From Bacteroidetes bacterium SCGC AAA795-G10 (GTDB lineage Bacteria > Bacteroidota > Bacteroidia > Flavobacteriales > Flavobacteriaceae): a stretch of DNA of 64,000 bases. Under the pieces are notes generated by a model. It saw only the letters and a program-made list of their open reading frames with translations, was not told the DNA's origin and made no database searches. Positions 1-7,919 of this stretch are shown piece by piece; position 1 is the stretch's first letter; every line of letters starts with the position of its first letter. Where the stretch lies: NCBI GenBank assembly GCA_003130815.1, contig QFDA01000001.1, positions 980,631 to 1,044,630 of the forward strand. The letters run 5' to 3'. The position numbers were made by a program, and so were the translations under genes.

Positions 1-337
1 TAAATCTTTTGGGGAAATTCAAGGAATAAGTCCGATGGAGTTACTTCTTATGGGTATTGCTGGATGTAGCAGTATAGACATTATTGCAATTCTTGATAAG
101 CAAAAAATTAATCCAATATCGTTAAAAATGGATGTGAAAGGGCACAGACATGAAAACCAAGTTCCAGCTTTATTTTATCAAATTGATATTAATATTTACC
201 TTGAAGGAAGTTTTTCACCTGAAAAAGCAAAGCGGGCTGCGAAACTCTCTTTTGAAAAATATTGTTCGGTTTCTAAAACTTTAGAATCCACAGCTAAAAT
301 TAATCATAAAGTATACTTAAACGGTACCGAGGTTTAA
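1..337 (+). CDS. OsmC/Ohr family protein, 3' part only
   Basis: The reading frame is open from the first bases of the window, so the ATG at 35 in the ORF track is internal and the gene starts outside. The visible residues contain the OsmC-family signature around the first reactive cysteine (SPMELLLMGIAGCSSID). A second cysteine lies further on in EKYCSVSKTL, at the spacing usual for the peroxidatic/resolving pair. Proteins of this family reduce organic hydroperoxides in the cytoplasm, but the subgroup cannot be fixed without the N-terminus. It ends 51 bases before the convergent gldA stop. Family assignment is solid; substrate is not known. Confidence 0.8.
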   Translation, partial: KSFGEIQGISPMELLLMGIAGCSSIDIIAILDKQKINPISLKMDVKGHRHENQVPALFYQIDINIYLEGSFSPEKAKRAAKLSFEKYCSVSKTLESTAKINHKVYLNGTEV

Positions 338-388
338 ATCTTATAATAGAATTTTAAAACGCTATAATTAAGGCTTAACAATAAGATT

Positions 389-1282
389 CTATTTAGTCAA
401 ACTATTAAAAAGTTCTTCTAAACTCTCATTTTTTTGGTTTAAACTTAATATTTTTAAACCGTTCTCATTAGCGAAATCAAATATAGCTGAGCGTTTATCT
501 TTATTACCTTTAGTTTCTATTTCATAACTAAAACCCCCTATATTTCTGACATGTTTTACATCCTCGATTTTAAGTAAAGCAACAGTTTCAACACGGTAAT
601 CAAAACTAACTAGGATGATTTTCTTTTTATTTTTTCTAAGATTTTTTAATTTTTCGTCGAGAACAATTTCACCCTGATTAATTATTAATACTCTATCACA
701 AATTGCATCTACTTCCTGTAAAATATGAGTAGAGAGTAAAACAATTTTTTTATCACCCAATTCACGAATTAGTTTTCTGATTTCAAGGAGTTGGTTTGGA
801 TCTAAACCTGTGGTAGGCTCATCAAGAATTACTAATTTAGGATCGTTAATTAGTGCAGCTGCAATTCCTACTCTTTGCTTATACCCTTTGGAGAGAAATC
901 TAATTTTTTTGTCATAATGACTTAATAACCCCGTTTTTTTTATTAATTGATTAATAGGAGCCTTTTTACGTCTAAATAATTCAGCGACATATTTTAAATA
1001 TTCTATTACATACATATCGGCATATAGTGGATTATTTTCAGTCAAATAACCAACCTCATTTTTGATACTTTTTAGATGATTTCTATAACTTTTTTCGAAA
1101 AAATTTACATCTCCATCCCAATTTGTGTAGTATCCTGAAAGTATTCTCATTAATGTTGATTTACCTGCTCCATTTGGACCAAGAAGACCCACAACTTCTC
1201 CTTCCTTTAGGGTGAAACTTATTCCTCTTAGGGCTTTTGTAGCACCAAAACTTTTTGCAACTTTCTTTAATTCAAGGCTCAT
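389..1282 (-). CDS. gldA: GldA-type gliding motility ABC transporter ATP-binding protein
   Basis: 297-residue ABC ATPase. Visible motifs are Walker A GPNGAGKST (about 35-43), a variant signature LSKGY (130-134) in place of LSGGQ, Walker B LVILDEP (150-156) and the H-loop histidine near 186. The stretch VGYLTENNPLYADMYV and the extended C-terminal tail are characteristic of GldA, which with the GldF/GldG membrane subunits forms an ABC transporter required for gliding in Flavobacterium. No gldF or gldG is in the window; a distant gldA is also the arrangement in Flavobacterium johnsoniae. The track start at 1285 is a TTG directly before an ATG, so the ATG at 1282 was chosen. It lies 23 bases downstream of the DMT permease gene and may share its transcript. 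A generic ABC-2 type ATPase is the alternative. Confidence 0.8.
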   Translation of the reverse strand: MSLELKKVAKSFGATKALRGISFTLKEGEVVGLLGPNGAGKSTLMRILSGYYTNWDGDVNFFEKSYRNHLKSIKNEVGYLTENNPLYADMYVIEYLKYVAELFRRKKAPINQLIKKTGLLSHYDKKIRFLSKGYKQRVGIAAALINDPKLVILDEPTTGLDPNQLLEIRKLIRELGDKKIVLLSTHILQEVDAICDRVLIINQGEIVLDEKLKNLRKNKKKIILVSFDYRVETVALLKIEDVKHVRNIGGFSYEIETKGNKDKRSAIFDFANENGLKILSLNQKNESLEELFNSLTK

Positions 1283-1305
1283 CAAGAATAAATATACATT
1301 TTATA

Positions 1306-2178
1306 TTAGGATTTTTTTTCTTTTGATTTTATGCTTTCAATTACTACTGTGCTGAGAATTATAATTCCACCTACAACATTTTTAAAATTTGGAATTTCAT
1401 TTAACAAAATTACACTCATAATGATACCAAAAAGTGGTTGGATACTACTTATAATACTTGCAGTACTGATACTAAAATGTGAGAAACTTGAAAGAAAAAG
1501 CGTGTGGCCTAATGCTGTTGTAATAAATCCTAACATAAGTAGATAAGGTAAATCAGGTTGAATTTGATAGTCAGAATAAATAAAAAATACAGGTAATAAA
1601 ATTATTATAACGACAAAGAGTTGATAAATCATTTGTATTGATCCATCTGCCATAGAGTTGTGTTTCTTTAAAATTAAGTTTCTTAAAGAGTACGCGAGAG
1701 CAGAAAATAGTCCCATTAATAAACCTTGAGTAGCTTTATTATTAAAATCAAAATTGGGTACCAAAAAGAATACACCAATTAAAATTAAAATTCCAAAAAT
1801 AATATGTCTTGCTTTTAATTTTATAGATATAAATAATGGTTCTAGTAAAACTGTAATAATAGGGTAAGTAAAAAGAGATAACATACCTACAGTGACATTG
1901 CTCCATTGCAAAGCAAAAAAATAAGTAATCCAGTGAATACTCATAAATAGTCCGCTAAGTAATAAAGCTAAGCCATGATTAGTTAAGTTTATTTTAAATG
2001 AAGTTTTTTTTAATAAGGCATAAATAATTAAACATAAAATAGCAATCAATGAACGAAACCATATTGTGATTGGAGGCGGGAGAGAAATATATCTTCCCAA
2101 TGGGCCTGAGGTACTTATAAACAACATAGCCAGATTTAAAATTATGATATAATAAAGATTATTATTTTTTATGTTCAA
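1306..2178 (-). CDS. EamA/DMT-superfamily permease
   Basis: 290-residue integral membrane protein with about ten hydrophobic helices in two similar halves, the architecture of EamA (drug/metabolite transporter) proteins. The last helix is followed by a lysine-rich tail. These proteins export metabolites or amino acids; the substrate cannot be read from sequence. The start is a TTG, and the next ATG (residue 18) would cut into the first membrane helix, so the TTG is preferred. The gene is transcribed away from the pheA leader and probably co-transcribed with gldA. Confidence 0.8.
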   Translation of the reverse strand: MNIKNNNLYYIIILNLAMLFISTSGPLGRYISLPPPITIWFRSLIAILCLIIYALLKKTSFKINLTNHGLALLLSGLFMSIHWITYFFALQWSNVTVGMLSLFTYPIITVLLEPLFISIKLKARHIIFGILILIGVFFLVPNFDFNNKATQGLLMGLFSALAYSLRNLILKKHNSMADGSIQMIYQLFVVIIILLPVFFIYSDYQIQPDLPYLLMLGFITTALGHTLFLSSFSHFSISTASIISSIQPLFGIIMSVILLNEIPNFKNVVGGIIILSTVVIESIKSKEKKS

Positions 2179-2223
2179 TGCGATAAATTAAGATAACGTA
2201 ATATTAAAAAAAAACTTCAAAAG

Positions 2224-2254
2224 TTTGTTTTTGAAAAAAGCAATAGTAATTTTG
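2224..2254 (+). promoter_or_regulatory. Predicted Bacteroidota sigma-A promoter of the pheA operon
   Basis: TTTG at 2224-2227, a 19-base spacer, and TAATTTTG at 2247-2254 match the Bacteroidota consensus TTTG-N19-TAnnTTTG. Expected transcription start is near 2260, giving an untranslated leader of roughly 12 bases before the leader-peptide ATG. Confidence 0.7.
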
Positions 2255-2272
2255 TCGATAAATTATTAATTA

Positions 2273-2338
2273 ATGAAATTATATTCATACTACAATAACT
2301 ACTATTACTTCTGCGTTGAAGAGACCAGGTCTGTTTAG
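2273..2338 (+). CDS. Tyr/Phe-rich leader peptide of the aromatic operon
   Basis: A 21-codon ORF too short for the supplied track, starting MKLYSYYNNYYYFCVEE and ending TAG at 2336-2338. Six of codons 4-12 are Tyr and codon 13 is Phe, which is far from chance composition and matches the end products of the operon. It sits about 12 bases after a predicted transcription start and 22 bases before a terminator hairpin that abuts pheA. Its codons 17-19 (2322-2329) can pair with the 5' arm of that hairpin. This is the geometry of a ribosome-sensing attenuator peptide: slow translation of Tyr codons should leave 2322-2329 free, while completed translation should mask it. The peptide itself probably has no other role. 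Confidence 0.8.
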   Translation: MKLYSYYNNYYYFCVEETRSV

Positions 2339-2372
2339 TATTATGAAAACATTTTATATAAAGTCCTGATCT
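2322..2372 (+). promoter_or_regulatory. Candidate antiterminator pairing of the pheA attenuator
   Basis: AGACCAGG (2322-2329) can pair with CCTGATCT (2365-2372), seven of eight positions Watson-Crick with one C-A mismatch. The second segment overlaps the 5' arm and loop of the terminator hairpin, so the two structures exclude each other. Pairing was found by eye; no folding energy was computed. Confidence 0.55.
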
Positions 2373-2390
2373 GTTCAGGACTTTTTTTTT
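2361..2390 (+). terminator. Intrinsic terminator (attenuator) before pheA
   Basis: Perfect 9-bp stem AAGTCCTGA / TCAGGACTT (2361-2369 with 2375-2383), loop TCTGT, followed by a run of T through 2390. It ends three bases before the pheA ATG, so it cannot belong to an upstream gene: the only upstream ORF on this strand is the leader peptide. Confidence 0.85.
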
Positions 2391-2393
2391 ATA

Positions 2394-3227
2394 ATGAAAA
2401 CTAAGAAAAACATAGCAATACAAGGTAAGAGGGGATCCTTTCATCATATTGTTGCTGAAAGATATTTTGGGGAAAACCTTTCTTTAATATTATGTGACAC
2501 TTTTGATAAAACTGTAACTAAACTCATCAAAGGAGAGGCTGATTATGTTGTAATGGCGATTGAAAATTCAATAGCAGGTTCCATAATACCAAATTATGCA
2601 CTAATTGATCAGAATAATGTAAAAATTATTGGAGAATACGGATTAAGTATAAGCCATAATTTTATGGGGTTAAAGGGACAGCAAATTAATGACATTAAAG
2701 AAGTTTACTCTCACCCTATGGCATTATTGCAGTGCAAAAGTTTTTTTAATAATTATCCTCATATACGTCTTGTTGAATCAGAAGACACCGCCGAAGAAGC
2801 ACAAAGAATATTTAAAAATAACATGAAAGGTATTGGCGCTATAGCTAGCAAGGAAGCTGCTGAAATGTATAATTTGTCAATTTTCGCTTCCTCAATACAG
2901 ACAATTAAAAATAATGTCACTCGATTTGTCATTCTTAACAATGATGGTAATTTAATTTCAAAAGAAAATATCAATAAAGCTGCCCTTAAATTTATTTTAG
3001 ATCATCAAAGGGGTAGTTTAGCAGCAATATTGAATGTTATGAGTGATTGTCAGCTCAACTTAACAAAAATTCAATCCTTACCTGTAATTGAGACTCCTGG
3101 CAAATATGCTTTTTTTGTAGATGTTACCTTTGACGAGCTTGTACATTATTTAAAAGCAAAAAAATTAATTTCAATAATGGCATCAGAGTTTAAAATTCTT
3201 GGGGAATTTACCCAGCATCAAAAATGA
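2394..3227 (+). CDS. pheA: Prephenate dehydratase
   Basis: 277 residues; converts prephenate to phenylpyruvate in phenylalanine synthesis. The prephenate dehydratase domain spans about 1-183 and carries the conserved NNVTRF motif (TRF at 176-178). A C-terminal ACT domain (about 197-270) follows. The ACT motifs that bind phenylalanine in the classical enzyme (GALV and ESRP) read GSLA (207-210) and QSLP (227-230), so feedback control may be weakened or altered. No chorismate mutase domain is fused here; that activity is on the DAHP synthase three genes downstream. The ATG lies directly behind the attenuator hairpin, and the stop overlaps the next gene by 4 bases (ATGA). Confidence 0.93.
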   Translation: MKTKKNIAIQGKRGSFHHIVAERYFGENLSLILCDTFDKTVTKLIKGEADYVVMAIENSIAGSIIPNYALIDQNNVKIIGEYGLSISHNFMGLKGQQINDIKEVYSHPMALLQCKSFFNNYPHIRLVESEDTAEEAQRIFKNNMKGIGAIASKEAAEMYNLSIFASSIQTIKNNVTRFVILNNDGNLISKENINKAALKFILDHQRGSLAAILNVMSDCQLNLTKIQSLPVIETPGKYAFFVDVTFDELVHYLKAKKLISIMASEFKILGEFTQHQK

Positions 3228-4372
3228 AAACGGCTAAAAGATTAAATAATATAAAAGAATACTATTTCTCAAGAAAACTGAGAGAGGTAGGAGAAATGAT
3301 AAAGGTCGGAAAACCAATAATTAATATGGGAATCGGCAGTCCAGATTTGGATCCTCACCCTGATATAGTAAAAGCTCTTGAAAAATCAATATTTGAGCCT
3401 AAGGCCCACATGTACCAAAATTATAAGGGAATACCAGAACTTAGAAAATCTGTAAGAGAATTTTACAAGACCCATTATGATGTAGATTTGGATCCAGATT
3501 CGCAAGTTCTACCGCTTATGGGTTCTAAGGAAGGAATAATGCATATATCTATGGCTTATCTTAATCCTGGAGATGAAGTTTTGATTCCTAATCCTGGTTA
3601 TCCAACCTATGCCTCTGTAACAAGATTAATGCAAGCTAAAGCAATTACATATGACTTAAAACTTTCTAATGATTGGCAACCTGATTTTAAGGAATTAGAA
3701 AATTTAGATACTACAAAAGTAAAAATCATGTGGCTAAACTACCCTCATATGCCAACAGGAGCTGAATTTTTAGAATCTACTTTTAGTTTTTTGGTTAAAT
3801 GGGCTTATGAACGTAATATTCTTTTAGTAAATGATAATCCATATAGTTTTATTTTAACTAAAAAACCAAAAAGTATATTATCCATACCTGGTGCTGAGTC
3901 AGTTGCAGTTGAATTAAATTCTTTAAGTAAGTCTTTTAATATGGCTGGTTGGAGAATAGGAATGTTATCTGGAAAAAAATCAGTTATAAGTGAAGTCCTC
4001 AAAGTTAAAAGCAATATGGATTCAGGAATGTTTTTTGGTATTCAAAAAGGTGCTATAGCTGCATTAAAAATGAAACCTGAATGGTTTGAAAAATTAAATG
4101 AAGTCTATAATAAAAGAAAGGAGCTTATTTTAATACTAATTAATAAAATTGGGGCTAAAATCGAGTCAAAAAGTGTTGGTTTATTTTTGTGGGCTAAAAT
4201 TCCCGAAGGTAATATTAGTTCGGAAGAATTCGTAGATAAAATACTTTATGAAAAAAATATATTTATAACACCAGGAACTGTATTTGGTATGCAAGGTGAG
4301 GGCTATATTCGTTTTTCACTTTGTGTTTCAGAAGAAATTATAATTGAAGCTATAAATCGTTTTAAATCATGA
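3224..4372 (+). CDS. Class I/II PLP aminotransferase, aromatic operon
   Basis: 382-residue fold-type I aminotransferase. The PLP lysine is K236 in SLSKSFNMAGWR; the NYPHMPTGA segment (172-180) replaces the more usual N-NPTG loop, and VNDNPY supplies the conserved Asp/Tyr. It is translationally coupled on both sides (4-base overlaps with pheA and tyrA). The likely role is transamination of phenylpyruvate and hydroxyphenylpyruvate to Phe and Tyr, or of prephenate to arogenate; the sequence alone cannot choose. A general aspartate-type activity is also possible, but the window has another aspartate-type enzyme at 7920. Confidence 0.85.
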   Translation: MKTAKRLNNIKEYYFSRKLREVGEMIKVGKPIINMGIGSPDLDPHPDIVKALEKSIFEPKAHMYQNYKGIPELRKSVREFYKTHYDVDLDPDSQVLPLMGSKEGIMHISMAYLNPGDEVLIPNPGYPTYASVTRLMQAKAITYDLKLSNDWQPDFKELENLDTTKVKIMWLNYPHMPTGAEFLESTFSFLVKWAYERNILLVNDNPYSFILTKKPKSILSIPGAESVAVELNSLSKSFNMAGWRIGMLSGKKSVISEVLKVKSNMDSGMFFGIQKGAIAALKMKPEWFEKLNEVYNKRKELILILINKIGAKIESKSVGLFLWAKIPEGNISSEEFVDKILYEKNIFITPGTVFGMQGEGYIRFSLCVSEEIIIEAINRFKS

Positions 4373-5217
4373 AAATAGGTGTAATTGGTCTTGGATTAAT
4401 TGGAGGCTCATTTGCTTTATCAGCAAAAAAAAGTATAAGAGATTGTAGTTTATTTGGGATGGATAATAATCCTGAACACTTAAGTCAAGCATTTGAATTA
4501 GGAATTATAAATCAATCCTTGACACCTTTAAATTACTCTCGTATGGATGTAATTATTTTAGCGATACCTGTTAATGCAGTTTTAGAAATAATTTTGACAC
4601 TTTTAGACCAAATAAATGATAACGCCCTTTTAATTGATGTTGGATCAACTAAGGAAATGATATGTGAAAAAGTAAAACTGCATTCTAAGCGTAGTCAATT
4701 TTTAGCAACTCACCCAATTGCAGGAACAGAGTTTTCTGGACCTTCAGCTGCAAACAAAAATCTATTCAAAGGGAAAGCTCAAATTTTGTGTGAAGTAAAT
4801 AAAACAAGACCTGATCTATTGGAATGGGCAGTCCAATGGTTTAAAAATATGGAAATGAAACTTCAAGAGATGGATCCTATTGAACACGATCAACACATAG
4901 CATATGTCTCACATATTTCTCATATTTCTTCATTTATGCTTGGTAAAACTGTAATGGAGAAAGAAAAAGATGAGAAAGCAATTTTTGATATGGCTGGAAG
5001 TGGTTTCGCCTCTACTGTGAGATTAGCAAAAAGCTCTCCCTCTATGTGGGCACCAATTTTTATTCAGAATAAAAAAAATATTTTAGACGTATTGACAGAA
5101 TATATTTCAAATTTGGAAGAATTTAAAAAATTAATACAGGCAAATGATTACAAGTCAATATATGAGAAAATTGAGCAGACGAATGCCATCAAAGGAATTT
5201 TAGAGGGAATAAAATAA
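4369..5217 (+). CDS. tyrA: Prephenate dehydrogenase
   Basis: 282 residues; oxidative decarboxylation of prephenate (or arogenate) on the way to tyrosine. The N-terminal Rossmann fold has GLGLIGG (7-13). HPIAGTEFSG (115-124) contains the conserved catalytic histidine, and the helical C-terminal dimerisation half carries HISHISSFML. There is no ACT or chorismate mutase extension. The ATG overlaps the preceding stop by 4 bases, and 24 bases separate it from the DAHP synthase gene. Confidence 0.92.
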   Translation: MKIGVIGLGLIGGSFALSAKKSIRDCSLFGMDNNPEHLSQAFELGIINQSLTPLNYSRMDVIILAIPVNAVLEIILTLLDQINDNALLIDVGSTKEMICEKVKLHSKRSQFLATHPIAGTEFSGPSAANKNLFKGKAQILCEVNKTRPDLLEWAVQWFKNMEMKLQEMDPIEHDQHIAYVSHISHISSFMLGKTVMEKEKDEKAIFDMAGSGFASTVRLAKSSPSMWAPIFIQNKKNILDVLTEYISNLEEFKKLIQANDYKSIYEKIEQTNAIKGILEGIK

Positions 5218-5241
5218 ATCAAATAAAAAAGACAGAATAAA

Positions 5242-6327
5242 ATGGAAAATAAAAAGAACATGCGCAATTGGTTAAATGATTTTGAACTTAGTCATCCCCT
5301 GGTTATAGGTGGTCCATGTAGCGCTGAAACAGAAGAGCAAGTGCTAAAGATCGCAAATCAGTTGAAAGATAGTGATGTTAGCGTATACAGAGCGGGAATT
5401 TGGAAACCAAGAACACGCCCTGGTATGTTTGAGGGCGTAGGAGCAATAGGGTTGAACTGGCTAAAAAAAGTAAAAGAGCAAACAGGTTTATTAACTGCTA
5501 CAGAGGTAGCAAATAAAGATCATGTTAAATTAGCTATTGAAAATGACATTGATATTTTATGGATTGGAGCCCGGTCTACAGTTAGTCCTTTCATTATGCA
5601 AGAATTAGCTGACGCTTTGGAAGGAACTGAGAAAATTATTTTGGTAAAAAACCCAGTTAATCCAGACTTAGCGCTATGGTTAGGAGGCGTTGAACGTCTT
5701 TATAGCGCAAAGATTAGAAAGTTAGGTCTAATTCACCGCGGATTCTCAACTTATGAGAAAACTAAATACCGAAATAATCCTGAATGGCAAATAGCAATTG
5801 AGGTAAAAAATCGTTTTCCAGACCTTCCAATGATATGCGACCCTTCACATATTTCAGGACGCAGAGATTTGATTTTTGATATTTCACAAACAGCTTTAGA
5901 TCTCAACTTTGATGGATTGATGATAGAATCTCATTGGGATCCAGATAATGCTTGGAGCGATGCTAAACAGCAGGTTACCCCTTCGCGTTTAATTGAGATT
6001 ATGCGAGATTTAAAAGTGAGAAATAAAACAACTGAAGAAGAGGCATACAAAAATAAGCTAGGTTCTCTAAGAGCTCAAATTGATGTTGCTGATCAAACAC
6101 TTCTTAATGCATTAGGAAAGCGAATGAAAATTGCAAAGGAAATAGGATTATTGAAAAAAGATAATAACGTTGCTGTTCTCCAAAATAAGAGGTGGAATGA
6201 AATATTAGGTAAAATGATTTTAGATGGACAAGAGCGTGAATTGTCTGAAGAATTTATATTGAGAGTTTTTAAAGCAATTCATCAGGAATCAATTAATAAA
6301 CAGGATAAAATTTTAAATAAAAATTAA
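5242..6327 (+). CDS. Bifunctional DAHP synthase / chorismate mutase
   Basis: 361 residues in two domains. Residues 1-255 are a KDO8P-synthase-like DAHP synthase (GPCSAE at 24-29, KPRTRPG near 55, DPSHISGRRD near 200) joining phosphoenolpyruvate and erythrose 4-phosphate. Residues about 272-352 are an AroQ-type helical chorismate mutase (LGSLRAQIDVADQTLL). It therefore supplies both the first step of the shikimate pathway and the branch-point step to prephenate, completing the set encoded by pheA and tyrA. The fusion order, synthase first and mutase last, is the form common in Bacteroidota. Last biosynthetic gene of the attenuated operon. Confidence 0.92.
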   Translation: MENKKNMRNWLNDFELSHPLVIGGPCSAETEEQVLKIANQLKDSDVSVYRAGIWKPRTRPGMFEGVGAIGLNWLKKVKEQTGLLTATEVANKDHVKLAIENDIDILWIGARSTVSPFIMQELADALEGTEKIILVKNPVNPDLALWLGGVERLYSAKIRKLGLIHRGFSTYEKTKYRNNPEWQIAIEVKNRFPDLPMICDPSHISGRRDLIFDISQTALDLNFDGLMIESHWDPDNAWSDAKQQVTPSRLIEIMRDLKVRNKTTEEEAYKNKLGSLRAQIDVADQTLLNALGKRMKIAKEIGLLKKDNNVAVLQNKRWNEILGKMILDGQERELSEEFILRVFKAIHQESINKQDKILNKN

Positions 6328-6339
6328 ACATAATAATTT

Positions 6340-6930
6340 GTGAATTTGTCAGAATTAATCTACAATTCAAGAAATCAACTTAAGCCTAGTTGGCTATTAT
6401 CTTCAGTCATTTGTATTTTTTATGCGTTAATTATTTCAGTTCCTTCTGAGTTAAATGCCTTTGGTGAATTACTATCAATTTTATTGGCAGGTCCGTTGCA
6501 GTTGGGTTTATGTATATACTTTTTAAAAATTTCTAAAGGATCTAATCCATCTTTTAATTACATATTTGACGGCTTTAAACCATTATTAAATATTTTATTG
6601 GCTTTTTTATCAATTAACTTAATTACTTTGATTGGATTATTTTTTTTTATTCTTCCAGGCATAATATTGAGTTTGGGATTATCTATGACGTACTATATAA
6701 TTGCTGAAAACCCTGAAATTTCCTTTCACAAGGCTATAGAGAAAAGTTGGAAAATTATGGATGGACACAAAATGCAGCTATTTAAGTTGCATCTATATTT
6801 TATACCGTGGTATATTCTTGGTATTCTGTTTTTTATTGTAGGAGTTTTTGTAGTGATGCCATGGCATAATCTCAGCTTAGCAAACTATTACAAAGTAATT
6901 AGTGAAAATAATTTTGAGCTTACTAATTAG
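6340..6930 (+). CDS. DUF975-like integral membrane protein
   Basis: 196 residues with four to five predicted membrane helices. The segment YYIIAENPEISFHKAIEKSWKIM, split by a short soluble stretch between helices, resembles DUF975-type proteins, whose function is unknown. It starts with GTG 12 bases after the DAHP synthase stop and could be the last gene of the aromatic operon, though nothing links it functionally. The stop overlaps the convergent sua5 stop by 8 bases through the palindrome CTAATTAG. Confidence 0.65.
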   Translation: MNLSELIYNSRNQLKPSWLLSSVICIFYALIISVPSELNAFGELLSILLAGPLQLGLCIYFLKISKGSNPSFNYIFDGFKPLLNILLAFLSINLITLIGLFFFILPGIILSLGLSMTYYIIAENPEISFHKAIEKSWKIMDGHKMQLFKLHLYFIPWYILGILFFIVGVFVVMPWHNLSLANYYKVISENNFELTN

Positions 6931-7882
6931 CTACAGCTCTTTTTAATCTATCATTAATCGTTTTCCCTAACCCTTTTTCTGGTAAAAGTGTTGTTATAAT
7001 AATATCCAAGTTCTTACTATCTAATGAGTGAAGGGCTGAATAAAAATTTTTAGCAGCCTCATTAATATCACCGCTTTTAGAAAGTATTTCATGTTTAGTA
7101 CCTAATGTAAAGCCTTCCTTATTTTCAAAGCTTAAAACACCTATTTTTTTATGTTTATTTTCATAAATGTACTTGGATAAATTGTTGACTAGAATTATAG
7201 GAGTTCTCGGGGAATAGTGTCGCGAAAACATACCTGGTGAACTGGGATTAAGATCATTTTTAATCTTTTTACCTATTGTTCCGATACAATCTTCTAAATC
7301 ACTAATTGGAATTGCACCATGGCGATAAAGTATTGGATTATCATCTTCAAAACCTATAATTGTTGATTCTAAACCTTTACTACATAATCCACCATTTAGA
7401 ATTACATCAAGACCATCTTTAAAAAAATTTGAAACATGTGAGGCAGATGTTGGACTTATGAATCCAGAGAGATTTGCACTTGGAGCAGCAACGGGGAAGT
7501 CAATAGAATTTAATAATTTCAGCGTTAAAGGATGATTAGGGACTCTTACAGCAATAGTTGATTTTCCAGCCGAAACAGTATTTGAGATTTTATTTTTCTT
7601 TTCAAGTACCAAAGTTAGTGGGCCTGGCCAAAACTTTTTTGCTAGTTTTTTCGCCTTAAAAGGTATATTTTTTACAATTTCTTGAAGCTTCTCATACCTT
7701 GAAATATGCAAAATTAATGGGTTGTTTTTAGGCCTTTTTTTTAGAATAAATATTTGCTCTACTGCTTTTTCGTTTAATGCGTCTCCAGCTAATCCATAAA
7801 CAGTTTCTGTTGGTATTGCAACAAGTTTTCCAATTTTTAAAGAATTTATTGCAAGATTTATATTAGTAGTTATTTTTTGCAT
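6923..7882 (-). CDS. L-threonylcarbamoyladenylate synthase, Sua5 type
   Basis: 319 residues from the ATG at 7882; the track start at 7888 is a TTG. The N-terminal YrdC domain (about 1-190) has IPTETVYGLAGDA, the KKRPKNNPL basic motif and SAGKSTIAVRVP. A C-terminal Sua5 domain follows (about 225-319), so this is the long two-domain form rather than TsaC. It makes threonylcarbamoyl-AMP from threonine, bicarbonate and ATP, the first step of the t6A37 tRNA modification. It is followed in the convergent direction by the DUF975-like gene and lies 37 bases downstream of the aminotransferase gene. Confidence 0.92.
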   Translation of the reverse strand: MQKITTNINLAINSLKIGKLVAIPTETVYGLAGDALNEKAVEQIFILKKRPKNNPLILHISRYEKLQEIVKNIPFKAKKLAKKFWPGPLTLVLEKKNKISNTVSAGKSTIAVRVPNHPLTLKLLNSIDFPVAAPSANLSGFISPTSASHVSNFFKDGLDVILNGGLCSKGLESTIIGFEDDNPILYRHGAIPISDLEDCIGTIGKKIKNDLNPSSPGMFSRHYSPRTPIILVNNLSKYIYENKHKKIGVLSFENKEGFTLGTKHEILSKSGDINEAAKNFYSALHSLDSKNLDIIITTLLPEKGLGKTINDRLKRAVAN

Positions 7883-7919
7883 TTTCAATTTTAAAAAACT
7901 GTATAACTAGAATTAAATT

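Noticed and set aside
2217-2447. 76-residue minus-strand ORF overlapping the pheA leader
   Set aside because: It is antisense to the leader peptide, attenuator and start of pheA, has no recognisable features, and its sequence is explained by the plus-strand elements.
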